Part shown: piece after piece, positions 34,434 to 44,759 of the stretch | How the letters are laid out: each line of letters opens with the position of its first letter | Numbering within the stretch: the stretch's first letter is position 1 | Notes under the pieces: model-generated | The model's input: only the letters and a program-made list of their open reading frames with translations | Told to the model about the DNA's origin: nothing | The model's database searches: none | Source: Acetobacteraceae bacterium H6797 | GTDB lineage: Bacteria > Pseudomonadota > Alphaproteobacteria > Acetobacterales > Acetobacteraceae | NCBI GenBank assembly: GCA_015223225.1 | Contig: JADFCQ010000006.1 | Location: forward strand, 248,001 to 312,000 | DNA length: 64,000 nt | Direction: 5' to 3' | Program-made: the position numbers and the translations under genes

Positions 34434-36136
34434 CCGAGACGACACGCCCCCTCGTCGGCGGGCCGCGGCACGCGATCAGCGCGGGGCACTACCTCGCGAC
34501 CGGCGCCGGCCTGGCCATTCTGGAAGCCGGCGGCAATGCCATCGATGCGGGTGTCGCGGCGGGGCTCGTCCTCGGCGTGGTGCAGCCCGATATCGTGAAT
34601 TTCGGCGGCGTGGCCCCCATCCTGATCCGCCGCGCCGATGGCCGCATCGAAAGCATCGCCGGGTTGGGCCATTGGCCCATGTCGCTGCCGCCCGATCTCT
34701 TCATGCGCGAGCATGGCGGCAAGATGCCCAAGGGCGTGCTGCGCTGCGTGGTGCCCGCCGCACCCGATGCCTGGATCACCGCGCTCCAGCGCCATGGCAC
34801 GATGGGCTTTGCGGAAGTGGCGGAAGCCGCGATCCGCTTCGCCGCCGAGGGCTTTCCCGTCTATCCGATGTTCGCCGAGAGCATCGCGCTGCATCAGGCG
34901 GATTACGCCTCCTGGCCCTCGAATGCGCCGATCTTCCTCCCCGGCGGCAAACCCCATGCGGTCGGCGAGCTCTTCATCCAGTCCGACCTTGCCGGCGTCA
35001 TCCGCTACATGGCCGAGGAGGATCGCCGGGCGCGTGCCAAGGGCGGCCGCGAAGCGGGGCTCCAGGCGGCGCATGACGCCTTCTATCGCGGCGATATCGC
35101 CCAGCGCATCCTGAGCTTCATGAAGCAGGAGGGCGGCTATCTCTCCGCCTCCGATCTCGCGAATTTTCGCTCGCGGATCGAGCCCGCCGTCACACGCCAG
35201 TGGCAGGGGCATGAGGTCACCACTTCCGGCCCCTGGTGCCAGGGCCCGGCCCTGCTCGAGGCCCTGCTGCTCTTCGAGAAGGCCGGGTTCCAGGAGCACA
35301 AGCACAATAGCCCCGACTACCTGCACCTGCTCTCGGAATGCCTCAAGACGGCCATGGCCGATCGCGAATACCATTTCGGCGACCCGGCCTTCCATGACGT
35401 GCCGCTCGATGCCCTGCTGGGCGAGGCGCATCTCGCCGCGCGCGTCGCTGAGATCGACATGGCCCGCGCCCATCCGGGCATGCCCGCGCCGCGTCTCAAC
35501 CACGGCACCGGCCGGCATGAGGCGAGCGAGCGCAAGGTCGCGGCCATCGAGCCCGATACTTCCTATGTCGCCGTGGTGGACCGCGAGGGAAATGCCTTCT
35601 CCGCCACGCCGAGCGACGGCAGCTGGAACATTCCCGTCGTGCCCGGCCTGGGCTTCGTGGTGTCGGGGCGCGGCTCGCAGTCCCGGCCCGATCCGTCGCA
35701 TCCCTCCGGCGTCCGCCCCGGCGGCCGGCCGCGCCTCACGCCCAATCCGGCCCTTGCCGTCACGCGTGACGGCGCCATCATCCCCTTCGGCACGCCGGGG
35801 GGCGACGTGCAGGTGCAGGCGATGATGCAGGTGCTGGTGAACCACTTGCATTTCGGCATGAACCTGCAGGAGGCGATCGAGGCGCCGCGCGTCGCGACCT
35901 ATTCCTTCCCCTCCTCCTTCGCGCCTTACGACTATTTCCCCGCCCGCCTGGCCGTCGAAAGCCGCATCCCGGCCGCGACGCGCGATGCGCTGCGGGCGCG
36001 CGGCCACGACATCCAGGACTGGCCCGACTGGACCTGGCTCGCCGGCAGCGTCGAGGCGGTGCGGCACGATCCCGCGACAGGCACCAAGACGGCCGGCGCC
36101 GACCCGCGCCGCCCGGCCTATGCCATGGCCATGTGA
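34430..36136 (+). CDS. Gamma-glutamyltransferase family protein
   Basis: 568 residues, Ntn-hydrolase fold. The N-terminal subunit begins with ATGAGLAILEAGGNAIDAGVA. The autoprocessing site and nucleophile is probably Thr377 in EPDTSYVAVVD, where E. coli GGT has TTHYSV; the His-equivalent is Tyr here. Downstream SDGSWNIPVVPGLGFVVSGRG and TPGGDVQVQAMMQVLVN match the small subunit. No signal peptide is seen, so a cytoplasmic enzyme acting on imported gamma-glutamyl compounds is possible. It may belong to the GGT-like amide hydrolases rather than true transferases. Coupled to the binding protein and close to the 5-oxoprolinase genes. Confidence 0.88.
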   Translation: MTETTRPLVGGPRHAISAGHYLATGAGLAILEAGGNAIDAGVAAGLVLGVVQPDIVNFGGVAPILIRRADGRIESIAGLGHWPMSLPPDLFMREHGGKMPKGVLRCVVPAAPDAWITALQRHGTMGFAEVAEAAIRFAAEGFPVYPMFAESIALHQADYASWPSNAPIFLPGGKPHAVGELFIQSDLAGVIRYMAEEDRRARAKGGREAGLQAAHDAFYRGDIAQRILSFMKQEGGYLSASDLANFRSRIEPAVTRQWQGHEVTTSGPWCQGPALLEALLLFEKAGFQEHKHNSPDYLHLLSECLKTAMADREYHFGDPAFHDVPLDALLGEAHLAARVAEIDMARAHPGMPAPRLNHGTGRHEASERKVAAIEPDTSYVAVVDREGNAFSATPSDGSWNIPVVPGLGFVVSGRGSQSRPDPSHPSGVRPGGRPRLTPNPALAVTRDGAIIPFGTPGGDVQVQAMMQVLVNHLHFGMNLQEAIEAPRVATYSFPSSFAPYDYFPARLAVESRIPAATRDALRARGHDIQDWPDWTWLAGSVEAVRHDPATGTKTAGADPRRPAYAMAM

Positions 36137-36190
36137 GGCGCCGGCGTGAGATAGTCTCGGCAACGACAAGCTTCAGGGAAGAACACCAGA

Positions 36191-36814
36191 ATGCCCGAGA
36201 TCCGCTACGAACTCGCCACGCTGAGCACGCGCCCCGGCGGCGTGCCGGCTCTCATCGAGGGTGTCCGCACTTACACGGCTAGCCCGGAGGCGGGCGGTGA
36301 GCTGCTCGGCGTGTTCATCACGGAGATCGGGCAGCTCAATCAGGTCATCGTCCTGCGCGGTTTCGAGGATGATGCGGCCCTCAATGCCGAGCGCCTGCGC
36401 CTTCTGGGCACCGCCAACCCCTTCAATGCGGGGGCGGGGCTCACGGCGATGAGCCTCGACAGCTATCGCCCCTTCCCTTTCCTGCCGCCCGTCAGGCCGG
36501 GCAAGTTCGGCGGCATCTATGAAATCCGCACCTATGCCATGAAGCTCGGCGGGATCGAGGCGACGGCGGCGATCTGGGAGAAGACGCTGGCCGCGCGGCT
36601 GGCGCTATCGCCGCTGACCATCGCCATGACGACGCTCGATGGCCCGCCCCGCTTCACCCATATTTGGCCCTACGCGAATCTCGAAGCGCGCGGCGCCATC
36701 CGCGCGGAAGCCATGGCCAAGGGCATCTGGCCGCCCAAAGGCGGCCCGGATTGGCTGACGGGCGATATGCGCTCCACCATCGCCATCCCGGCCCCCATCT
36801 CGCCCCTGGCCTGA
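36191..36814 (+). CDS. NIPSNAP family protein
   Basis: 207 residues. The second half has the NIPSNAP signature (GGIYEIRTYAMKLGG, then TIAMTTLDGPPRFTHIWPYANLEAR). The first half is a degenerate copy (YELATLSTRPGGV), so the protein is a tandem ferredoxin-like alpha/beta barrel domain. The function of bacterial NIPSNAP proteins is poorly known. Ribosome site AGGGAAG. Last gene of the GGT operon; its stop is five bases from the stop of convergent pxpC. Confidence 0.82.
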   Translation: MPEIRYELATLSTRPGGVPALIEGVRTYTASPEAGGELLGVFITEIGQLNQVIVLRGFEDDAALNAERLRLLGTANPFNAGAGLTAMSLDSYRPFPFLPPVRPGKFGGIYEIRTYAMKLGGIEATAAIWEKTLAARLALSPLTIAMTTLDGPPRFTHIWPYANLEARGAIRAEAMAKGIWPPKGGPDWLTGDMRSTIAIPAPISPLA

Positions 36815-36819
36815 GGCCT

Positions 36820-37767
36820 TCAGGCCGAGCGCCTGAGCGCCTCGAGATAGCGCGCCGTCGCCAGTCGGCGGCTTCGCACGAGGTCGATGGCCAGCGCCGG
36901 GGAAACCGCCCGGAACTTCACCTTCTCCCGGCTGCGCAACTGCACGAAGCCGTCCAGGCTCACCGACACCACGGTCGCGATCTTGGGGTAGCCGCCCGTG
37001 CTCTGATGGTCCGCGAGCAGCACCGTCGGCACCGCATCGCCCGAAACCTGGATGGAGCCGCGCGCGATGGGTTCCGAGGGCATGTCCATTGCCGCATTCG
37101 GCGGCACGGCGGGGCCCCGCAGCCGCACGCCCATGCGGTCATAGGCGTCGCTCAGCGCATAGGTCTCGTTCAGGAAGGTCGCGATGGTCTCCGGGGCGAA
37201 GAAGCGGTCCTGCGGCCCCAGCACCACGGGAATCTCGGCCGGCGGGCGGGCCCAGACCGGCATCGGCATGGCGCGCGGCGTGCCCGCGAGGCAGCGCACC
37301 GCATCCACCACGAGGCTCTGCCCGTCCTTCAGCTTGCCGCCGCCGAGCCCCGTCGGGCCATGGGTGGAAACGCTGCCGAGCCAGGGCTCGACGCGCATCT
37401 CGCCCGCGAAGGCCAGATAGGCCCAGCAGCCCCAGAAACCGGGCCGGATGACTAGTTCGGAGCCCGCGCGGATGGTGAGCACGCTCCAGGAGCCATGATC
37501 GGTGCCATCGAGCGAGACCTGGAAACCGCCGCCCGTCACGGCGAGCGTCACCTCCCCCTCCTGGCAGGCCAGCGTCAGCCCGCCGGGCGAAATTTCGATG
37601 GCCGCGGCCTCGGGCGGATTGCCCAGCGCGGCCTGCGCAGCGGCGAAGCTCGCGCGGTCCATCGGCCCCGAGGTGGGCACGCCGAAGCGCATCTTTCCGA
37701 AGCGCCCGGCATCCTGGAAGGTCACATGCGGCCCGGCATGGGTCACGGTGAAGACGGCGCTGCTCAT
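36820..37767 (-). CDS. pxpC: 5-oxoprolinase subunit C (biotin-dependent carboxylase homologue)
   Basis: 315 residues from ATG 37767, which overlaps the pxpB stop (ATGA). It shows the KipA/PxpC pattern: THAGPHVTFQDAGRFG, GVPTSGPMDRASFAAAQAALGN and GGFQVSLDG, then DHQSTGGYPKIATV near the C-terminus. With PxpA and PxpB it opens 5-oxoproline to glutamate using ATP. Third gene of the pxpABC operon. Confidence 0.93.
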   Translation of the reverse strand: MSSAVFTVTHAGPHVTFQDAGRFGKMRFGVPTSGPMDRASFAAAQAALGNPPEAAAIEISPGGLTLACQEGEVTLAVTGGGFQVSLDGTDHGSWSVLTIRAGSELVIRPGFWGCWAYLAFAGEMRVEPWLGSVSTHGPTGLGGGKLKDGQSLVVDAVRCLAGTPRAMPMPVWARPPAEIPVVLGPQDRFFAPETIATFLNETYALSDAYDRMGVRLRGPAVPPNAAMDMPSEPIARGSIQVSGDAVPTVLLADHQSTGGYPKIATVVSVSLDGFVQLRSREKVKFRAVSPALAIDLVRSRRLATARYLEALRRSA

Positions 37768-38450
37768 CGGGCGGACTCCGCCTCGAATTCGGCGCGGCTG
37801 ATGCGGGTGAAGCGCACGCTGTCGCCCACGTCGAAGAGGAAGGGCCTGTCGCCCTCGCCGCCGTCGAGGATGCGGGTCGGCGAACGGCCGATCACCCACC
37901 AGCCGGTCGGCATCACCATGGTCGTCACCAGGCATTGCGGCCCGGCGATCATGACGCTGCCGGCGGCGATATCGCGCACCGGCGCCGTCTTGCGCGGCAC
38001 GCGGATCTTCTCCGGCACGCCGGCCATATAGGCGTAGCCGGGGGCGAAGCCGTACATATAGACGCGATAATCGCCGGCGAGATGGGCGGCGATCACATCC
38101 TCCGCATCCAGGCCGGTGGCCTCGGCCACGCCCGGCAGATCGAGCGCGAGATCGGCATCGTAGCAGACGCGCACTTCCCGCACCTGCCCCGCCTTGGGCG
38201 CGCTGCCGGGCGCTGCGATCAGCCGCCGCAGGGCCGCTTCCACCGCGCCATGGTCCGTTACCATCGGGTCGAAGCGGATGAGGATATTCACATAGGCCGG
38301 CACGGCCTCGAGGAAGCCCGGCACGGATTGCGCCGAAAGCCCCGCATCCAGGCGCAGCACCTCGTCATGCACCGCCTTGTCGATCCGATCACCGAAATCG
38401 ACCAGCAGCGCATGATCCGCCACGGGGCGGAAAACGGGATAGCCAGCCAT
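37764..38450 (-). CDS. pxpB: 5-oxoprolinase subunit B (KipI family)
   Basis: 228 residues. The cyclophilin-like KipI/PxpB fold is recognised by DHALLVDFGDRID near the start and by YMYGFAPGYAYMAGVPEKIRVPRK and GPQCLVTTMVMPTGWWVIG. ATG 38450 overlaps the pxpA stop (TGATG); GTG 38453 is also in frame. Cytoplasmic partner of PxpC. Confidence 0.94.
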   Translation of the reverse strand: MAGYPVFRPVADHALLVDFGDRIDKAVHDEVLRLDAGLSAQSVPGFLEAVPAYVNILIRFDPMVTDHGAVEAALRRLIAAPGSAPKAGQVREVRVCYDADLALDLPGVAEATGLDAEDVIAAHLAGDYRVYMYGFAPGYAYMAGVPEKIRVPRKTAPVRDIAAGSVMIAGPQCLVTTMVMPTGWWVIGRSPTRILDGGEGDRPFLFDVGDSVRFTRISRAEFEAESAR

Positions 38451-39223
38451 CACACCAGCTGATCCAGGAAGGGCGCGATGGTGATGCCGGCCTCGGTCAG
38501 CCGCTTCTTCACATGCTGCGCGAGGGCGACCGCGCTCGGCCCATCGCCATGCACGCAGATGGAGGTGGCATCGAGCCGGATGGGCGGGCCGTCGATCACC
38601 GGCATGAGCCCGGTCGAGATGAACTCCACCAGCCGGCTCGCCGCCTCTTCGGGGTCATGCAGCATCGCGCCCGGCTTGCTGCGCGGCACGAGCTGGCCGT
38701 TGGAGAGATAGCCGCGGTCAGCGAAGATCTCGCTGAAGGTCGGCAGCCCGGCATCCCGTCCCGCGCGGTCCAGCGCCGTGCCGGAAATGGCCAGCATGGC
38801 GAGATCGGGGGAAATGGCCTTCACCGCGCGCGCCACGGCGGCGGCGACATCGGGCTCGGCCGCTGCCCAATTGCCCAGCGCGCCATGGGTCTTCACGAAG
38901 CGCACCTTGGTGCCGACCAGCGCGGCCACGCCCATCAGCGCGCCCACCTGGCTCGCCACCAGCCGCTCCACCTCGGCCAGCGTATGCGGGATCAGGCGAC
39001 GGCCGAACCCTTCGCGATCGGCGAAGCCCGGATGCGCCCCGGCCACCACGCCCTGCTCGCGCGCGAGGGTCAGGGTCTTGAACATGGTCTCCGGGTCGCT
39101 CGCATGGCCGCCGCAGGCGATATTGGCGCTGGTGACGATGCGGAGCATCGCCGCGTCGTCGCCCATCTGCCAGGGGCCGAAGCTCTCCCCGAGGTCGGAA
39201 TTCAGATCGATCTTGCGTGCCAT
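38450..39223 (-). CDS. pxpA: 5-oxoprolinase subunit A (LamB/YcsF family)
   Basis: 257 residues. The N-terminus IDLNSDLGESFGPW, the metal-site region SANIACGGHASDP, and GAHPGFADREGFGRR are diagnostic of the LamB/YcsF family. CVHGDGPSAV is at the C-terminal end. First gene of pxpA-pxpB-pxpC. 5-oxoproline arises spontaneously from gamma-glutamyl compounds and glutamine, which links this operon to the GGT operon facing it. About 250 bases upstream, to the cupin gene, hold its promoter; no clear motif was seen there. Confidence 0.94.
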   Translation of the reverse strand: MARKIDLNSDLGESFGPWQMGDDAAMLRIVTSANIACGGHASDPETMFKTLTLAREQGVVAGAHPGFADREGFGRRLIPHTLAEVERLVASQVGALMGVAALVGTKVRFVKTHGALGNWAAAEPDVAAAVARAVKAISPDLAMLAISGTALDRAGRDAGLPTFSEIFADRGYLSNGQLVPRSKPGAMLHDPEEAASRLVEFISTGLMPVIDGPPIRLDATSICVHGDGPSAVALAQHVKKRLTEAGITIAPFLDQLV

Positions 39224-39471
39224 GAGCCTGCCCCTTCGCCCTGCCTGCCGAGGCCCCCGACACGGCGCCCTTCCGGACTCGCGCGGCGGGCTGCCTGCCA
39301 CGCCTTGCTTTTGAACACGCGGCGGCCGCCCTGCCAATTGTCGCGGGGCGGAAATCCGCGCCCATGCTCCCGGCCGCGCCGAGGCTTGTCACGAGGCAGG
39401 GAGAGAGCTTGGCGATCCGGGACGGGCTCCCTTCATCATCCGGAGCGCAGATCGACAGAGAGGCCATCGCC

Positions 39472-40059
39472 ATGCTCCCTCGCCGCAGCCTCGCCATCCT
39501 GAGCCCGTTTCTCTTCGCCCCGGTCAGCCGCAGCGCTTCCGCCGGCGGCGATATGGCCGGCGAGATCGACAGCTTCATCCTCAAGCCAAATGGCTGGATG
39601 CCGAACAGCGAGTTGCCGGTCGTGCTCTATCAGAAGACGGCGCTGGCTGAGGCCGCCGACGTGGCGGCCGCGATGGAGAAGCTCTTCGGTGAGAATGACT
39701 GGCCGGCGCAATGGCGCAACGGCATCTATGACTACCACCACTACCACTCGACCGCGCATGAGGTGCTGGGCTTCGCCGCCGGCGAGGCCAGGCTGATGCT
39801 GGGCGGGCCGAATGGCCGGGAGGTCACAGTACGCAAGGGCGACGTCGCCGTGCTGCCCGCCGGCACCGGCCATTGCCGGTTGAGCGCGAGCAGCGACTTC
39901 CTGGTCATCGGCGCTTATCCCAAGGGGCAGGATTTCGACATCTGCCGCGAAGCGCCCAGTGCCGAGGCGAGCGAGCGCATGCGCCGCCTCCCCTTCCCTT
40001 CCGTGGATCCGATCGGCGGCCCGCAGGGCAAGCTGCCGATCCTCTGGAAATACGAGTGA
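39472..40059 (+). CDS. Cupin-domain protein (YjlB-like)
   Basis: 195 residues from ATG 39472. The cupin core is [33 protein letters not shown] with the metal-binding His and Glu residues, then [24 protein letters not shown]. It matches the YjlB-type cupins by eye. The first 25 residues ([21 protein letters not shown]) look like a Tat- or Sec-type signal; ATG 39553 would give a cytoplasmic protein without it. Function unknown. Divergent from pxpA. Confidence 0.82.
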   Translation: MLPRRSLAILSPFLFAPVSRSASAGGDMAGEIDSFILKPNGWMPNSELPVVLYQKTALAEAADVAAAMEKLFGENDWPAQWRNGIYDYHHYHSTAHEVLGFAAGEARLMLGGPNGREVTVRKGDVAVLPAGTGHCRLSASSDFLVIGAYPKGQDFDICREAPSAEASERMRRLPFPSVDPIGGPQGKLPILWKYE

Positions 40060-40063
40060 GCAG

Positions 40064-41371
40064 CTATTCGGCCGCCTGCCGCAGCGCGGCCGCCCCCAGA
40101 GCCTGGTCGAGATCGGCCAGGATGTCCTCCTCGTGCTCGAGGCCGATGGAAAGGCGCACATAGCCCGGCGTCACGCCCGTCGCCCGCTGCTCCGCCTCGG
40201 TGAGCTGGGAATGGGTGGTGCTGGCGGGGTGGATCGCGAGTGAGCGGGCATCGCCGATATTGGCCACATGGTAGAAGAGCTTGAGCGCGTCGATGAACCG
40301 CGCCCCCGCTTCTCGCCCGCCCGCTAGTTCGAAACCGACGAGCCCACCGAAACCACGAGGCAGGTATTTCCGGCTTCGCGCCGCCGCCTCGCCCTGATGA
40401 TGGGCTGGGTGGATCACCCGCGTCACCTCCGGCCGCCTCGTCAGGAAATCGGCCACGGCCGCCGCGTTGCGGCTATGCTCCCGGATGCGCAGCGCCAGGG
40501 TTTCCACCCCCTGCAGGATCAGGAAGGCATTGAAGGGGCTGAGCGAAGCCCCGAGGTCCCGCAGCAGCGTCGTCCGCGCCTTGAGCACGAAGGCCACCGG
40601 CCCGAGCGGTTTCGCGGCCTCGACCCATTTCGCGCCGTGATAGGAGGGGTCGGGCCGATGCAGCGCGGGCTGGCGCGCCGGATGCGCCTCCCAGTCGAAA
40701 TTGCCGCCATCGACGATGATGCCGCCGATACTGCTGCCATGGCCGCCGATATATTTGGTCAGCGAATGCACCACCACGGCCGCGCCATGGTCGAAGGGCC
40801 GGATGAGCAGCGGGGCGGCCGTATTGTCCACGATCAGCGGAATGCCCAGCGGCCGGCCGATCGCCGCCACTTCCGCGATGGGGAATACCTCGAGCTTCGG
40901 ATTGGGCAGAGACTCCGCGTAATAGGCACGGGTGCGGTCATCCGTGGCGCGGCGGAAATTCTCCGGGTCGGCCGGGTCGACGAAGCGCACCTCGACGCCC
41001 TGGTCCTTCAGCGTATTGGCGAAAAGGTTCCAGGTGCCGCCATAGAGATCGGTCGAGGCGACGATATTGTCGCCCGCGAGGGCCAGGTTCTGCACCGCGA
41101 AGGCCGAGGCCGCCTGGCCCGAGGCCACGGCCAGCGCCGCCACGCCGCCTTCGAGCGCCGCGATGCGCTGCTCCAGCACATCCGTCGTCGGATTGCCGAT
41201 GCGGGTATAGACATTGCCCAGCTCCTCCAATGCGAAGAGCCGCGCGGCATGGCCGGCATCGTCGAACTGATAGGAGGTGGTCTGGTAGATCGGCACCGCG
41301 ACCGCCTTGGTCGCCTCGTCGCGCCGCCAGCCGGCATGCAGGCCGAGGGTCTCCGGGTTCCGGTAGGTCAT
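40064..41371 (-). CDS. O-acetylhomoserine sulfhydrylase family PLP enzyme
   Basis: 435 residues, the length typical of O-acetylhomoserine aminocarboxypropyltransferases (MetY type). The PLP lysine lies in VHSLTKYIGGHG; NVYTRIGNPTTDVLEQRIAALEGG is the family entry motif. ATG 41371 is preceded by AGGGGA. It makes homocysteine from O-acetylhomoserine and sulfide. Convergent with the cupin gene and divergent from fsr across 228 AT-richer bases. Confidence 0.93.
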   Translation of the reverse strand: MTYRNPETLGLHAGWRRDEATKAVAVPIYQTTSYQFDDAGHAARLFALEELGNVYTRIGNPTTDVLEQRIAALEGGVAALAVASGQAASAFAVQNLALAGDNIVASTDLYGGTWNLFANTLKDQGVEVRFVDPADPENFRRATDDRTRAYYAESLPNPKLEVFPIAEVAAIGRPLGIPLIVDNTAAPLLIRPFDHGAAVVVHSLTKYIGGHGSSIGGIIVDGGNFDWEAHPARQPALHRPDPSYHGAKWVEAAKPLGPVAFVLKARTTLLRDLGASLSPFNAFLILQGVETLALRIREHSRNAAAVADFLTRRPEVTRVIHPAHHQGEAAARSRKYLPRGFGGLVGFELAGGREAGARFIDALKLFYHVANIGDARSLAIHPASTTHSQLTEAEQRATGVTPGYVRLSIGLEHEEDILADLDQALGAAALRQAAE

Positions 41372-41442
41372 CTGGCATTCCCCTTCATGCTGCGGCGATT
41401 TACGGCCGCTTTCTTCGTGCAGGGGATCATTTACGCAAAATT

Positions 41443-41473
41443 TTGACGTGTAAATCATATATTGCGTCATAAT
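41443..41473 (+). promoter_or_regulatory. Possible promoter in the metY/fsr divergent region
   Basis: TTGACG (41443-41448) and CATAAT (41468-41473) are separated by 19 bases, longer than ideal. The half-sites TGACG and CGTCA are also inverted copies, so the site may be an operator instead. It is the only markedly AT-rich part of the 228-base intergenic region (41372-41599). Confidence 0.25.
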
Positions 41474-41599
41474 GAGGTGTAATAAGCCGGCCCGCAGGCG
41501 CTTGCGCAATCCCGCAACCTGACCGCTTATGGTCATCAAGAGCGGAAAACCGCGCGCAAACCGATATCAGTCAGCCCTGCCGGGACGAGAACTAACCGT

Positions 41600-42808
41600 A
41601 TGAGCCAGAATACCCCGCCCAGCCTCGCACAACGGGCGGCGATGCCCGTCCTCATTGCGCTCAGCGCCACGCATCTGCTGAACGACATGATCCAGTCGCT
41701 GATCCCGGCGATTTATCCGATCATCAAGGATGCCTATGCGCTGGATTTCCGGCAGATCGGCCTGATCACCCTGGTCTTCCAGATCACCGCCTCGCTGCTG
41801 CAGCCGGTCGTGGGCTATTACACCGACCGCCGGCCGATGCCCTATTCCATGGTGCTGGGCATGGGCTTTACCCTGGCGGGGCTCATTGGGCTTGCCTATG
41901 CGAGCAGCTATTCGCTTCTGCTGGCCTCGGCGGCCTGCGTGGGGCTCGGCTCCTCCATCTTCCATCCCGAAGCGACGCGCATGGCCCGCAATGCCTCGGG
42001 CGGCCAGCACGGGCTGGCGCAGGGCATCTTCCAGGTCGGCGGGCAGGCGGGCGGCGCGATGGGGCCGCTGCTCGCCGCCTTCGTCATCGTGCCGCGCGGC
42101 CAGGGCAGCCTCGCCTGGTTCTCGGCGGCGGCCCTGCTGGCCATGATCCTGATGATCTGGACCGCCGGCCGCTACGCCGCCTTCCAGCGGCAGCAGCCCA
42201 AGCCGAAAGCCAAGCCGGGCACCGGTACCAAGTCGCTCTACCCGCCCGCCACGGTCGCGATCTCCATCACGATCCTGGTCGTGCTGCTCTTCTCGAAGAA
42301 CGCCTATACGGCGAGCTTCAGCTCCTTCTACACCTTCTACCTGATCGAGCGTTTCGACATCTCGGTGCAGGCCTCGCAGGTAATGCTCTTCCTCTTCCTC
42401 GGCGCATCGGCCTTGGGCGCGCTGGGCGGCGGCATCCTCGGCGACCGCTTCGGGCGCAACAAGATCATCTGGTTCTCCATCCTGGGCGCCCTGCCCTTCA
42501 CCCTGGCCCTGCCCTTCGCCAATCTCTTCTGGACGGGCGTGCTCACGGTGGTCATCAACCTGATCATGTCCAGCGCCTTCGCGGCCATCCTGATCTATGC
42601 GATGGAACTGCTGCCGGGGCGGATCGGGATGATCGGGGGGCTCTTCTACGGCCTCTCCTTCGGCCTGGGCGGCCTCGCGGCGGCGATCCTGGGCGAGGTG
42701 GCGGACCGGATCGGGATCGAGGCCGTCTATCAGGCCTGCGCCTTCCTGCCGCTCATCGGGCTGCTGGCCTGGTTCCTGCCCCGCATCCAGGAAGGCCGCG
42801 CTCGATAG
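41600..42808 (+). CDS. fsr: Fosmidomycin resistance MFS transporter
   Basis: 402 residues, 12 predicted transmembrane segments. Long matches to E. coli Fsr as I remember it: HLLNDMIQSL, QIGLITLVFQ, SLLQPVVGY, GSSIFHPEATR, GLAQGIFQVGG, and ELLPGRIGM near the C-terminus. Fsr exports the phosphonate antibiotic fosmidomycin. The next genes encode a phosphonate importer, so the natural substrate here may be a phosphonate or a toxic by-product. Confidence 0.92.
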   Translation: MSQNTPPSLAQRAAMPVLIALSATHLLNDMIQSLIPAIYPIIKDAYALDFRQIGLITLVFQITASLLQPVVGYYTDRRPMPYSMVLGMGFTLAGLIGLAYASSYSLLLASAACVGLGSSIFHPEATRMARNASGGQHGLAQGIFQVGGQAGGAMGPLLAAFVIVPRGQGSLAWFSAAALLAMILMIWTAGRYAAFQRQQPKPKAKPGTGTKSLYPPATVAISITILVVLLFSKNAYTASFSSFYTFYLIERFDISVQASQVMLFLFLGASALGALGGGILGDRFGRNKIIWFSILGALPFTLALPFANLFWTGVLTVVINLIMSSAFAAILIYAMELLPGRIGMIGGLFYGLSFGLGGLAAAILGEVADRIGIEAVYQACAFLPLIGLLAWFLPRIQEGRAR

Positions 42809-42904
42809 GGACAAGCCGGCGGGTTGCCTGGCCCGGCGCCGCTGTCATCTATCCTTCATCATCCCATCATCCGGTGGTCATGCGCGCGGTCTATCCCCCG
42901 CGCC

Positions 42905-43711
<807 letters not shown>

Positions 43712-43731
43712 TCATCCACGAGGAGCTTTCC

Positions 43732-44649
43732 ATGCTCATTCAGCGTCGCGCCATCCTGGGCGCCTCGGCCGCCATGCTGGCCGCCCCCGCCATCGCCCGC
43801 GCGCAGGGCACGCCCTCCTGGGCGAGCAAGTATCCGGAGCTGGTCTTCGGCATCATCCCGGCCGAGAACGCCTCGGGCGTGGTGGAGCGCTACACGCCCT
43901 TCACGCAGTATCTGGCCAAGCGCCTGGGCACCAAGGTCACGCTGCGCATCGCCAATGACTATGCGGCGGTGATCGAGGGCCAGCGCGCGGGCAATATCCA
44001 CATCGCTTCCTACGGCCCCTCCTCCTTCGCCCGCGCGCTGATGACGGGTTCGAAGATCACGGCCTTCGCCATCGAGACCAATCTCGACGGCACCAAGGGC
44101 TACTACTCCGTCTTCTATGTGAAGAAGGACAGCCCCTTCCAGAAGGTCGAGGATCTGAAGGGCAAGAATCTCGGCCTGGTCGACCCGAACTCCACCTCGG
44201 GCAACAACGTGCCGCGCTTCGCCCTGAACAAGATGGGCATCACGCCGGAGCAGTTCTTCAGCAAGGTCGTCTATACCGGCAGCCATGAGAATGCCGTCAT
44301 CGCCCTGAACCAGGGCACGGTCGACATGTGCGCCAACTGGTGGAACGACGAGCAGGAGAGCAACCTGCTGCGCATGTCGCGCAAGGGCATGGTGAAGGCG
44401 GAAGACTTCCGCATCATCTTCAAGTCCGAGCAGATCGTGAACTCGCCGATGGCCTATCTCGATGAGATGCCGGAAGACCTGAAGGCCGCGATCCGCTCGG
44501 CTGTTCTCGAGCTGGCCACCGCCGACAAGGCCGCCTTCGACAAGATCTACGAAGGCAAGCAGGGCCCGCTCGTCGCCGTCGACAACAGCGCCTATCAGCC
44601 GATCATCGAGCTGAACCGCTTCGTCGATAATCTGCGCCGCCGCACCTGA
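43732..44649 (+). CDS. phnD: Phosphonate/phosphite-type ABC substrate-binding protein
   Basis: 305 residues. A Tat-like signal (MLIQRRAILGASAAMLAAPAIARA) precedes LVFGIIPAENASGVVERYTPF, the PhnD/PtxB opening with the phosphonate-binding Glu region. GSHENAVIALNQGTVD and NSPMAYLDEMPEDL follow. GAGGAG lies seven bases before ATG 43732. A strong terminator follows the gene at once. Ligand: a phosphonate, phosphite or related oxyanion. Confidence 0.9.
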   Translation: MLIQRRAILGASAAMLAAPAIARAQGTPSWASKYPELVFGIIPAENASGVVERYTPFTQYLAKRLGTKVTLRIANDYAAVIEGQRAGNIHIASYGPSSFARALMTGSKITAFAIETNLDGTKGYYSVFYVKKDSPFQKVEDLKGKNLGLVDPNSTSGNNVPRFALNKMGITPEQFFSKVVYTGSHENAVIALNQGTVDMCANWWNDEQESNLLRMSRKGMVKAEDFRIIFKSEQIVNSPMAYLDEMPEDLKAAIRSAVLELATADKAAFDKIYEGKQGPLVAVDNSAYQPIIELNRFVDNLRRRT

Positions 44650-44658
44650 TCGTCACGC

Positions 44659-44699
44659 GCCGCGGCACCTCTCCCAAGGGGTGCCGCGGCCGCTTTTTT
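44659..44699 (+). terminator. Intrinsic terminator inside the phn operon
   Basis: An 11-base-pair stem (44659-44669 with 44680-44690) and ten-base loop are followed by a six-T run at 44694-44699. It begins ten bases after the phnD stop and lies before the first phnE, so it probably lets most transcripts end after phnD and only some continue into the permease genes. Confidence 0.85.
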
Positions 44700-44759
44700 G
44701 CGGGACTTCATCCCCTGGCCACCACCATCGCCCGCCTGCCGGATCAGCGCCTGACGGAA

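Noticed and set aside
34256..36169. Open frame of about 640 codons on minus
   Set aside because: Antisense to the gamma-glutamyltransferase gene, whose motifs are unambiguous.
39364..39471. Upstream extension of the cupin gene
   Set aside because: The frame is open but has no good start signal, and the extension does not resemble the family. ATG 39472 with AGAGAGG upstream is better.
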